From contig JAOXYB010020959.1 of assembly GCA_028565635.1 (NCBI GenBank), positions 1 to 33,561 of the forward strand: DNA of 33,561 nt, in the 5' to 3' direction. Under the pieces are notes generated by a model. It was not told the origin of the DNA. It searched no databases and saw only the letters and a program-made list of their open reading frames with translations. Positions 13,201-25,200 of this stretch are shown in pieces (the first letter of the stretch is position 1; each line of letters starts with the position of its first letter). A program made the translations under genes and the position numbers. The DNA comes from Phoronis ovalis. Its lineage: Eukaryota > Phoronida > Phoronidae.

Positions 13201-16200
13201 TGGTTGGTATATCTGCAGTTTGAATTGTAGATTCCTCATCAGCAGGTGGGATACTTTCATCATCTGAATCATCATAGAGAGACCTTAACCCATCCATGTC
13301 TTCATCGTCATTGTCAGATTTTGCTGTGTCATCATATTTCATGAGTGGTATTGATGTGTCAGACACATTTAAAGGCTTTTCAAAATGTTGTTCAAGTTTC
13401 CTTTTACAAAGGGAAATGAAGATTGTGGATGATTGCAGTTGCAAAAAGTACTTGACGGAACCATGCAAGGAATACAGGTCCTTCCATAATTCAGGACTTT
13501 TAGCTTTTTGCAGGGATAATGGACTTGATTTATATAGATGCTGTCTTTTTTCTTTAAGAGATGCAACAAATTCAGGGATATCTTTAATATTGGCTATCTC
13601 TGTAAGTGGCTGAAGGAAAAACTGGTTATAGTCTTCAAGGTCATGTAAGCACTTATTCATGTCTTTAACATCGCTGTTTGCTTTAAGCAAACAATTTGAA
13701 ACTGTCCATTTCCTATGTGCGGGTAGACAACACTCCATCAGTTCTACACACTCCTTCTCATTAAATGTAGCAATTACATCAGTAAGAGTGTAATACTGCT
13801 GCATTGTTATTGACGCAGTATTTAAATTTTCTGCTAGTTCTTTGATTTCTTTTTTCACTTGTACACATGTTGAATGGAGTTGAACAGTTTCAGCAACTAA
13901 GCCTTTTTGCGTAAATATTTTTTTCCAAACTTGATTTCTTTTGAAAATTTCTTTTAGCCTTTCTCTGATATCTCCATAACAATGTTCACTTTGTTTTGAT
14001 ATTCCATCTAACACTGCCTGTGCTAGGTTACATTTCATCCTAAGATACAAAATGTTTATGTTTAGACTTTTGAATTCATGTAACACATGTTTGCCAATAT
14101 GCAGGACTAAAAGAAACTATGGATAATATGTATAATCACTGAATGTGATATTGCAGCACATCGACAGGTACTTATATACTGCTTCTATTCATTTTTTGAT
14201 ATATCTTCTTGTTCTATGGCAGTCAATATTGATCTTTATTTCCTACTTCAGAGAAGTTGACCACTCATGTTTGAGGATTTGGTGTATACATTCTACCATA
14301 TTCACTATTTTGTGAATATACAATGTACATTCAGTACGTAGATCGCTACAGTAATGCTATTTATTGTCGACCTACTTATTTAAAGTATAGGAGAATGCAT
14401 ATACAATGCACACATACCCGATTTCAAGCTTGAACGTGTTGTGTTCTCACTGCATTAAGAAAAACCAGGGCCACTTTAAAACTATGGGTATCAATAAGCT
14501 TATGAAAGAAAAGCATTCTGAAATTTAAAGACAGCAAGCAAATTTCCACAAATCTATTTAAATTCGCATGTATCTTAGTGAGAACAAAATTCAAGAGGAC
14601 TTTGAAAATATGGACCCAAAACAACTAAAGTAAGTAAAGAAGCAAATAAAGCAATGAAAAAAAACAAACAAATTAATATATCAATTCTAGTAATAAGGTA
14701 ATAGACAATATATTCCCAGGAGCTCCTCAGTGAATAATACCATACCTGTAATGTTGCAAGAAATTTTGAGAGGGAGATTTTATAAATTTTGATTGCAGAG
14801 CAGTAACTGCCCCAGAGCTGCTAGCTTGTGCTCAGACTGTTTTCTTCATATTATTATTGCAGTATCTTTATAAATTAAGAGGGCATATATGTGGTAGTTG
14901 TTAGAAATGGCTACCCAAAGATACGCACAACTTCAAAATATCAATCATTGCAAGCATTATCCACCAGTAATGCAGTATTATTTAGAATGGTGATAATGTC
15001 GAATATTTGAAGCACTACATAATTACTCTATTTATTAGCATTTTATACAAAAAAATACTTTGAAAGTTTGATGAGCCAAGGACATTTCACGCTAATTTTT
15101 ATTAATATAAGTTGCAGTTGTGGCTGCATGAGGCTGTTTAGTTTGTGCATGGGGGTGGATGTGGGAGGGGTCACCCCCTTCAGACTATGAGAGACCTCCC
15201 TTGAAAAACTTTTAAGATGCAGTTCTGAACACAGTCTGAAAGTATTCCACTTAAAACATGTGCATTCATGTGTTTTAATTTCTTTTTTTGGTTAAACTAA
15301 TTCATATTTTTTAAAATATTTCATTCACATCAATAATAAAACAAAAATAAAGTTATTTTTACGTTTTTCAACTCATCATACTTGAAAAAGTAAGAAAGAA
15401 TTTTAATTATTATATGTAATGTTATCGTATACCATACTAACTATTACATGTGGGCACTTGACCTCATGTTTTTTTTACTTTTCAGTAAAATTCAAGCTGA
15501 AAAAATATTCCATACCATTTATTCAAATCCAACTGTGATCATCTTTTATATTCAAGTTATTTTATAAAGACCTTTTTTTGGGAGGGAAAACTTGCTCCAC
15601 AACAGGTTATTCCTGCTCAAAATGTGACACTTGACAGGTATGTAATACCCATATATTGTCAAGAGTGAAGGTGATATTGCCGTCGTTCTGCAGCCTCCCA
15701 GTAATATCAGTTTCATTCCCAAAAATATACGGGTATTATTCAGTGGAGCTCCCAGGAGTATTTGCTGTATACATAATGTAACATTTAAAGTAGTGAATAT
15801 TGTTTGACACAATTTATACTCTAAACTTTAAGTTAAATTTTTAGCAAAAGTTTATACGTGTGTGTGCGCCAATTAACCAAAAACAAAATTAACCACTAAG
15901 ACAACCAGCCGAAAGGAGAAATGAGTAGTTGAACAGGTCACCGAATTTTGATTTTCCGCTACTTGCCGAACACATTAAATCAAAATTCAGTAGTATAAAA
16001 TACACTCAAATATAGCTTACAGATGGTTAGCATTCACATAATTTTTTTTCCGAAGAAACAAATCGCTGAAAGTGCACATTTGACAAGCTGTCAATGACTG
16101 CATTTCGGACTTTTGGCAAGTTGACTTTTAACCACTTAGTCATTTAGTGAGATGGCAATTTGGTGAGTTGTATTTTGGCAAGATGTCCCAAACCGTTACC

Positions 16201-19200
16201 ATTTTGGGTTGAAATGTTACATTTTTGAAACATAAAGTTCAAAGAATCTGTTGAAAACCCTTTATACTGCATAGTTGAAACTTTGCACATTCAAATATTG
16301 CTCACATATATTGCAACGAAACAGTGTCTCTGGATTTTCAAAGTCACATTAACACAATTTTGTTTATTTTTTTCTAATGCATAAGCTTTGAAAATCCATA
16401 TATTTTGAACAAATCAATAGTTTGTAACTATCATATGTAAATATTATTTGCACAAAATTTCAACAATGTGCTTTTATTTAGTAGTTTTTGGCTAACCTTG
16501 TATTCTTTTAAATTTACATTTCAAAAACTTAGCATTTTAACCCAAAATGACAACCTTGTAGGTCACATGGTCACTCAGAGAGAAAAAAATAATTACAGAT
16601 TTAGAAAATTTGAATTGTATACTTTCAAATGATGTATAATTTGCTTGTCACCTTTGATTGCTACCTTGAAACTCCAAGTCAACATGATAAGTGAAATTAC
16701 GTAATCCCGAGCAAACAAACAGCAGTATGAAGTAATATTTTTGGGACAAGTAAAAACTTCAGTTAATGTAGGTATTTTTAAATTTTTTTAGATTTATTTG
16801 GTAAATCTCTAGAACCAATAATTTAATTTCTACAAAATGCATACTGTGTTTGTATTGAAGATATATTTATTTGGTAGACAGGGTTACACGAAATAATGTA
16901 AACGATTTTGTTTTTGTATAAGTAATAAAATTAGCCAAATAAACTCATTTTCTTAATATTACAACAGTAGGTATTCATTTAAAATGGTATAGTAAGGATA
17001 GTGATTATTTTTAAGAACACACTGGTGCCGTTGTTGATTCAGTCATTTTGGAGTAAAATGTAGTTTAAAGGCATACTTAAAGTAGGGAGTATAGAAATAT
17101 TCAACTTGACACTCATGTTCTTGCAGAGTTATTTTTATTAACTATAATCACGCATAGATTTGTTACTTTCCGGGATAAAGCTTTCTATTGCCATGATTGA
17201 AAGCAAAGCAGAAAAATAAATAAAAAGCCTAGCAACGATTTGTGGCCTATTTTTGAATCTGCTGTTCAAGCCTTGATTCTAACGGGAAGAGAATTTTCCT
17301 TATTTCTCCCATGCAATGGATATTAACAGTATTTCAAGTATGTGCCGTTTTTGTGTAACGTGGCCTACAAAATCAGGGCCATAAACTTAATATTTACCCA
17401 AATATTATAAGAACTATTTGAAATAAGTTTGCCAAATAAAATGCATATGTTTTTTAATTAAATTTTGTTTTTCGAAGCTACACATTGTGTTTATTTGTTT
17501 ACTTATTAATAATCACCCTGTATACCTGTCAGAGTTTTTTAAAGCTTAAATGCAGGTCCAAAACACCAACTGTATATTAATGTGTTGTACTCGTATAGCT
17601 TAACTTTACACCACCAACAGATTTAGGACTTTTCACTCAAAGTATAATTCATGTTTCAGGGTGGTCTCACTAATACATGTAGTTATGAATTATAGATGCA
17701 ACAAAACATTTATTGATATTAATTTGTAAAGAATACATTGTACCTGTTTCAGTAATTTGGATACTAAAATAAAATGATGAAAATTTCCGTAGACAATTAA
17801 TTAAACTCAAAAATTGGACAAGCACTATGTTGAGAATCTTGAGAATAAATACTGAAATGATATCGTAAAAAAATGGTTTTTATTTTTCAAATTCTTATAT
17901 TTTGCTTGAGTGTTTCTGCACCAGTATATGAAGATAGGCCTTATTTCCAATTTTTGAAGTTTGTCACTATTTCACAGGCATCTCTAATTCAATGTCATTG
18001 AGCAACATCAAATTTTCAGCATACAATAGTTAGAGTGACTGAATATTCATGGACAAGATTTGTCAGCAAAAATCATGAATAATATGATGCAGATAATACT
18101 TTCTTTCATTCATGTAGGTAAAAAAAGTGAAACTTACTGATTGATAGCCTTTGTACTGTTACCTTCGAGCAGTGTGTAAAGCCATTGATATGAGGAATTT
18201 GTTTGGTTTTCCAATTTCTTGTTAACTAATTGAATGATATGCTCTTCAATCAGCTTGACTGGCAAATCATTGCTTTTGCGTTCCAATGAATCTACACTTT
18301 TTAACAATTCTTCAATGCTGCAGTGTTCCATCTCTTTAAAAGCTACCTTTTCAATGCTTTTCCGAATACTATCAGTATCAGCTACTGGCTTGCATGCCAG
18401 TAGTTGTGCTGCTTTTTCATAAGCAATTAGCATGCCTGAAAAGGAGCTTAATGTTTTGCTTGTTGTTTCCCGAGCAGCATTCAGCCCATACTCCATTGCT
18501 TTATCAAACCATATTTTAACACACCTTTGGAAATCTTCTCGCCGTATTTCAGTTGTAAATTTTTGTGTTTTCAAAAGCTGTATTGCTATGTTATGAAATT
18601 CATGAACTCTATTCTCACATAATTTTTCTAATATGTTGGTTCTCTCTGTAATGACTTGAAAGGTGTCTTTTTCATTCAGAACTTTTCTAATATCGTCTGT
18701 CAGTGACATAATGCTTTCATGGTTTTGGAACTCTAAAAACTTCACAATTTTTTTTTCAAATAATGCTTTGTATTCTTTGTATTGAACTTTTTGCCCTTTT
18801 AAATGTCTGTTTTCTGCAAAAAGTTTTTCCAAGCAGTTTGGTCCTTCACAAATTTTCTCCATTTTAGAATTAGCAAGTTTATACTTTCTTTCATTTATCA
18901 TTCTTAGTGCTTCATCTTTATAGTTTCTTTCCAGTTTGCATTCCAGTTGTCTTGCCAGCGGGTCACAATCTGTAACTAGTTGAATCTCATCAAGTAGTCG
19001 AGCCAGAAGTTCTTTCCAAGAATTTTGAAAGTTCTTGGAAACAAGTGTAAGTACTTTATCCCTTATTTTATAATCAACATCTGCATAAACAAAAGTTGTC
19101 GATGTTTTTTTTTCTAATAATGTTTTAATTGACAGCATGGGATATAGGTAACACATTTGATGAAGAATGCTTAATGTGTCTTTAAAAACATGTTTCAGCA

Positions 19201-22200
19201 GGTCATTGGCTATAAATATCATGTGCTTTTCATATTCTTGGGGAAGTTGTTGACCGTATTCTGACATTGTGTCTAGCAACTCCAACGAAATATTTTTTCC
19301 TAGTGGCTGGAGGTATTTAGCATTACATTGGTAAAGCAGATGTCTAAATATACCCAATATCATTGTAATGAAAACTGCTTGAAGGCTATGTAACTTGTGA
19401 TTACATGTAGCAACAAATGCATTGATAAAAATTAGAATTTCTTGGAAATCAGAAGAATACTTTGTTTCATTTAGCTGAAGCTCATAAAAATGATCTAAGC
19501 ATGATTTCAGTTTGTTAGTATCAGGATATTTGCCCAAAGTGTACACTTGTTCAGCAAGAAATGTTAATTTGCCTTTCAAGTCAAGTACTCTCTGTTCCCT
19601 ACTGAAACGAGATATTTTTGGTTGACAAAAGATGCCATAGTGCTTTATATTATTCCTAGTATTTAATGCACGTCTTAATATTTCCGTCGTTTTTTCTGTG
19701 AAGTAGGCAACATATCTCCATTTCTTCACTTCAAAAGAATAGTAGTAAGTACAGTTACGGTCAGCATGTGGTATTGAAACTTCCTTAGCATACCAGATTT
19801 CATTACTTCTGTAGTTTCCTCTGCTCATCTCTATTCTGTCTTTTCCTGGCACACGATCAAATACAACATAAACATGTTCAACTGATTCTTTTTCACCAAT
19901 GATGCTTGAATCAAGGTACAACATGAAATCCATGTTTACTGTCTACAAAAAATGTGAAATCATTAAATACATATAACTTACTCATATTGTATGCATATGT
20001 CAGTATAAGTTATAGGGGTCACAATTATGTAATACCTAACCACAGAATTGTATGAAAACAGTGTGATTGAGTTTTGATGACATTCAGTTCATTTGCATGT
20101 CGCCTGCTAATATCTTTGTTTCTTTTTCCTATGTATCACCTACCTGCAGATTCAGTTGTTTTTTCCCTTCTCTCTTTTCAGTCTTCCTAGAGAAATTTGC
20201 GTGGGTTGTGTTACTGTGCCACTCTCTGGTGTTGTCCTTAAAAAATAAGGATGCTTTTTTATAATTTATAATTTTACTTATTACAGATTAATGAAAATCT
20301 TAATAAATAATCATATTATGCATAATTATACTTAGTATTTAACCTTTCAGTCTTCCTTCAAGTGAAGATTACCTACACTATTATTTTTAAAAAAAATGTT
20401 TGTACTTACAGTGCTATCAGTTGCTGCACTGGCTGTATGGACTCCTTGCATTGTTTCACTTTGCTGTTGTAAAGATGGTGCATGTAGGTTTTTATGTGAG
20501 AAAACATTTTTGCAACTGTCCAAAGTTGTATCTTCTTCTTTTTTTGCTGCTGTGCAATCAAAGTTTTGTTGCTGTTGGTTTTGGATGATGTGTTCCTCAC
20601 CACCAGGACACAGTATGATAATCATGTTTTCTATTTGGCTTGGAGGCAAAGATTTAAGCACCTCAAGTGTAGATTGTTGTTTTCCAGTGGTCATGCTCTT
20701 AAATCGTTGCATCAAAATATCCCTTTGTTCTGGTTTAAAACTTGTCATTAATGTGTCCATCTCTAGAACCTGTTTATAAGATATGATAATTTTGTAAATG
20801 CATAGAAATTACATTCATTTCAGTACTTACTGTTCCACTGTAAATAAACTGTATGCCTTGTACAAAGTACACAATTTTGATGTGAGGCTGTTAAATTTGT
20901 AATATGTAAATTAAATATGTAATATACCGAACGCAAGCTTATAAAAAGCCTCTATATTCGGGTCTAATATAATATCTACTAACTTTATTTCTGTTATCAC
21001 AGTAATAATGGGAAAACAATGAAATAATTATAAAACCCTAACCAATCATGCGTTATCTGTTTCTGATAAATATTTATTTGCTAAACAGCTATTATATATT
21101 TTATATAATTATAAAATTTAAAATTTTAGAAAGATATGGAATAACTGTTCAATAATATTGCTCAATACCTTGTTAGCAAATCAGTCCCAAGTTTTCAGTA
21201 ATAGTCAGATGGCTTAACAGAATTACATTTACCGAATGGATAAAAGCAATTGTAAGTAGACCAGAGGAATCATCCAGAAATGGATTTCCTATACTTCTAT
21301 ATACAAAGGTTGCTCGTTTGCTACCCTTTCTCTCGATCTCTGTAAGCCCTGATAAAGATAGGGCCCATGAGGGTTTCACATGTCAAAATAAGATCTCATG
21401 ACAGGAAATTGGGACTGTTTTTTCAGACTGCCATGGAGGTATCATCATGGTAACCCACAGGAATGCTGCTGCTGAAAAACGTGGAAGGTTGAAAGCACGA
21501 CTTGATGAACAGGCATGTAATAAAATAATGGGTTTTCCACTGCACACACTTTGCCAATGCAAAGGCTGGAGATTCTAGTACATGAGGTTGCAGAGAGGTG
21601 TGGTAAGCAGCCCTAGAGGTGGCTTTTTTTGGTCAATTCATCCTTACCGGGATGTTGCAGTCACCCAGTCGCATTCCTTGCATTGGACCTCCAGCACTTG
21701 ATGGGTTTCAGAACACTAGTTGGCACAGCTACAGCAGTGGAATTTAAAGCCACTGGTGGGACAAATGTATAACTCTCAGACAGAGAGTGATTTTGCTAGA
21801 ATTCTAACAGATAGTACAGATTCTGTATTAGAAACCAACTAAAACAGACAAATTCCAGTCCCATAAAAGGGGTCAGCGGAGTAGGTAGAGGTTTGATTTT
21901 AATATAAGGTATCTAGGCCCCAAACAGTGAAATGGCCTTTCCGGAGATAAGCTACAAAAAGCACACCGTCATAAAGCCTCACAGACAGAAGTGTATGGCC
22001 ATCCATTCCTCTAGCTACACGACTATCATAGGAAACACTGATGCCCATACAACTGGTATAGCTGTTGGATGAGTTTCTTACTTCTTGTTTGTGCATGGAT
22101 ACTAATACCAATATTAAGGAAGAGGTGACTTGCGTTTCAGATTATGTTGGGTTTGCATACTAGTATTGATATGAGATTGCCTCTTCTTATTAGTAAAGAG

Positions 22201-25200
22201 AACAGTCTGCCCTGTTGATAGACAGGCTTGGGACTCTTGCCTTGATTTTTCAAGGTGAAATCATGTAGGATCATAGACACGAGATGCTTGAGACTTGAAG
22301 GAATTAAGATTCTATCTTTTGGAAACAACCAGAACCGTTATGACTGAATATGTCCTTTCTTATTATTTTAGAAGCTCTGGTAATTAAGAATAACCACATT
22401 TTACAAAAAGTCTTATTCTTTCGTGGCTTCTCTTAACCTGTTTTTCCTCTTTGAAAATGAGAATAATATTTCTACCGTCAAACTGATTGTGGGCTTCTGA
22501 ATAGTGTACCAACAAGCAAACTTTCCATTTAATCCTCTTGATAAGTTTCTTGATACCCAGGTCATGGATAGGAATCATATGCAGAGAGTGGAGGTCAGCG
22601 ATATAGAAAAAGAAGGTGCAAACTGTATAAGTCTCTCTATTTTTAAAGTAATTGTACTTTTTACGAAAAAATAACTAGTCGTCCTGGTAGTGTGCTGTAC
22701 GTCAGTCCTGGTTAAAATCAGCTATATTATACATACTATTCATAGTATTGCTAATATAATTATGTTCAGCAGCAAAGATAATGAAAATGGAACATATTTT
22801 TCTCAGTATCAACATCAAAATGTATTATTTCAAATGTGAAGCATACTCTCGTCTAAAATATGGTTAAAGATGACCTAACCAGTGTACATGGTAAATGGGC
22901 ATGGGTAGGTAAATATATCCATGAATACTCTTAAATTACAAGATAATTGAGAGAAATTTCAACACAAGGCATAGACAAATTATGTGTTTAAGGTGAGACT
23001 GCATGTGTGAATGACCCTCATAAAAATCAAATAAATAGGAAGAAGAACTTGATACCCACTTTGATTCTGTGTCTTAATGCCATACAAATATGCGGGCTTT
23101 TACCGGGACTGACAACATGAATAGGACCCGGTTGTGTGCCGTAAGAGACTTGTATACAACTTATTGAATGATTTGTTATTTATTTTCTTATATGCATTTT
23201 GAAAAGCATTCAACAATTGAAGTTATATTCATTATTCAAAGAAAAAAATCATAGAAACAAAATTATTCCTTATATGTAGGAAAACGTACGTAAACATCTA
23301 CAATATGTCATTTGCATTAAATGAAAACAAGAAAGCAGTTCTGAATTGAACGATTCCTTTTTTTCAAGCTGTCTTGTTATTTTATTTGTTAAATTCGAGG
23401 GAAGATAATTCTTAATTATTTTAAGAACTGCACGCTTTGCATGATGGGTTTTCCCAAAAAAGGAAGATAATTCCTAATTATTTAAATGTTTTCTAATACA
23501 GACTTTTAGCTGGCCTTTAATGTGGTATAGACTGGCCTTAATCATGAGAGATAATTCCTGTGTAAATAATTGCTACAGGCAGAAGTGGCTCATCACCCTT
23601 TAATGTACTTTGGGCATCAAGATGCCATAGGTCATGTATATACATGTGTGACTAGGAACAATGTCTCTATGTCACAGGTATTGAAGTACGGCTGACCTAT
23701 TTTCTGTGCCTTTTGCTCATACCCATGTATGAATTATATGTGTCCATTACCAAATCATCCAACCAACAGACCTTGAACAATTTGTTTCTGCCTGCATATA
23801 GACAGTGGATCAAAGTGTTACCCAAGATCAAGACGAAGGTAAGAATCGAATTTAAACTCACATGATTGTCTTTTGTCATACTGCTGTTAGGTTGTGATGG
23901 CCTGTTTCTTACAGGATGATCTTCTGTTTTAGGACACTGTTGTTGTGATCTTTTGTCTAGTACATCTGCTTGTTTCTTTGCATCATTGCAAACAAAACAA
24001 CTGAAAATATAGTCAAGGTGATTAAATTCCTAAATTTGCTACACAAGAATCCTGTGAAATGTTAAGAACAGTATAGTTACGTATCCCTAGAGTTTGTAAA
24101 ATTGTGCTTACCCTGTTTGTATCATCTCCTGCATCTCATTGTTCCATTTCTCACTAACTTTCACATTTAATGCAATAAATCTCTGACAATCATGTGGCAG
24201 ATTCAATACTGAGAGAATGCCTAGTTGCATGAAATGTTGATGCAAGATGTTTAATCCGTTGCTACTTTCCTTTGCTTCCAAGAAATCGTTTAAGTTTGCC
24301 ATATGGTGCACTTTTACTAAAAAAGTTATGGAAGCAGGATTGTCTTCACAGTATGTCTCCAAAAGGTCAACTTTCATTTGATCTGCCCAGAACTTATGGA
24401 AAACCTGCAAATGTGGTATGATGATTTCTGTTTCAATTTGTTTATAATCTTCCAGTGAATAACTGTGAAGAACTGTAGAGAATCCATCATGATATTGTAG
24501 AGTTAAGTTAACAGGGAATGTGTATGCACCTGAAAAAAAAGCACTGTATGTTAAAAAAAATGATTATGAATTTTTTTAACTGTGATAAATAGATTTCAGT
24601 TTTTATTAAAATTATCTAGGGTTATATTATCATATTATTACATTTGGAACACCATGTGACAGCTCAGCATACTAGTAACTGTAATTTTAAGCGAATTTTG
24701 ACTAGAATTTTGATCAAGAATCAATCAAATAAAGATAAGTTATAAATCTAAAAAGTCCCTCAACCTGGCAATATAGTCTTCATAGATTTGTTAGATTTTT
24801 TATTCAAATCAAGAGAATTCGCCAGAATGATGAAAAAGACACCAGGCTTGTTGATATTATGACAACAGCCTTATTACCAGAGTATATTTTTAATACTGCC
24901 CACCATCCATCTGGAACAAAGTATTAGGTAATTCAAGCTGTGATCATCTTTTATATGTTCTGTTTAATCTGTTGATTTCACACCTCAAAATAATCTTTTA
25001 ATCCCCACATTATCAAGGAATTACTTTCTTATAGTAAACAAAAATGGCATCCTTTTAGCAACTAGCTAGATTTGCTTCTTTTTGGTCAAATTATTGATAC
25101 GAGGGGCGGACAAAAATATCAGGGCAGTGCTGTTAGCATGAGGGGGGCACTGGAATAGATAAGATGGCAGGTGTACCCCAAATCAGCTTTTGGAGAACAC

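Larger units (their letters stand above)
14040..18137 (-). other. Large intron (4098 nt) between coding exons 5 and 6
   Basis: It is bounded by a consensus GTAAGT donor and a TATCTTAG acceptor. It contains no convincing gene. Two transposon-like structures are visible (about 14711-15757 and 16195-16557). A cryptic acceptor TTTCTTTTAG at about 14104-14105 has a better pyrimidine tract than the one chosen but would put the giant exon out of frame. Confidence 0.8.

Noticed and set aside
14040-14086. GTG at 14086 as the start of the giant protein
   Set aside because: A eukaryotic gene would not be expected to start at GTG here, and the acceptor at 14041-14040 joins the upstream exon in frame, so these codons are intronic.
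14096-14120. The stronger-looking acceptor TTTCTTTTAG as the start of the giant exon
   Set aside because: Joining exon 5 to it shifts the frame; the weaker TATCTTAG site keeps it.
15552-15812. The 86-codon minus-strand frame in the large intron as a gene
   Set aside because: It lies over the inverted-repeat end of a candidate transposon, has no family pattern and no splice support.
18138-19942. The 599-codon frame as a separate gene
   Set aside because: It has a good acceptor before it, a consensus GTAAGT donor at its end that creates the apparent stop, and its split codon completes exactly with the giant exon.
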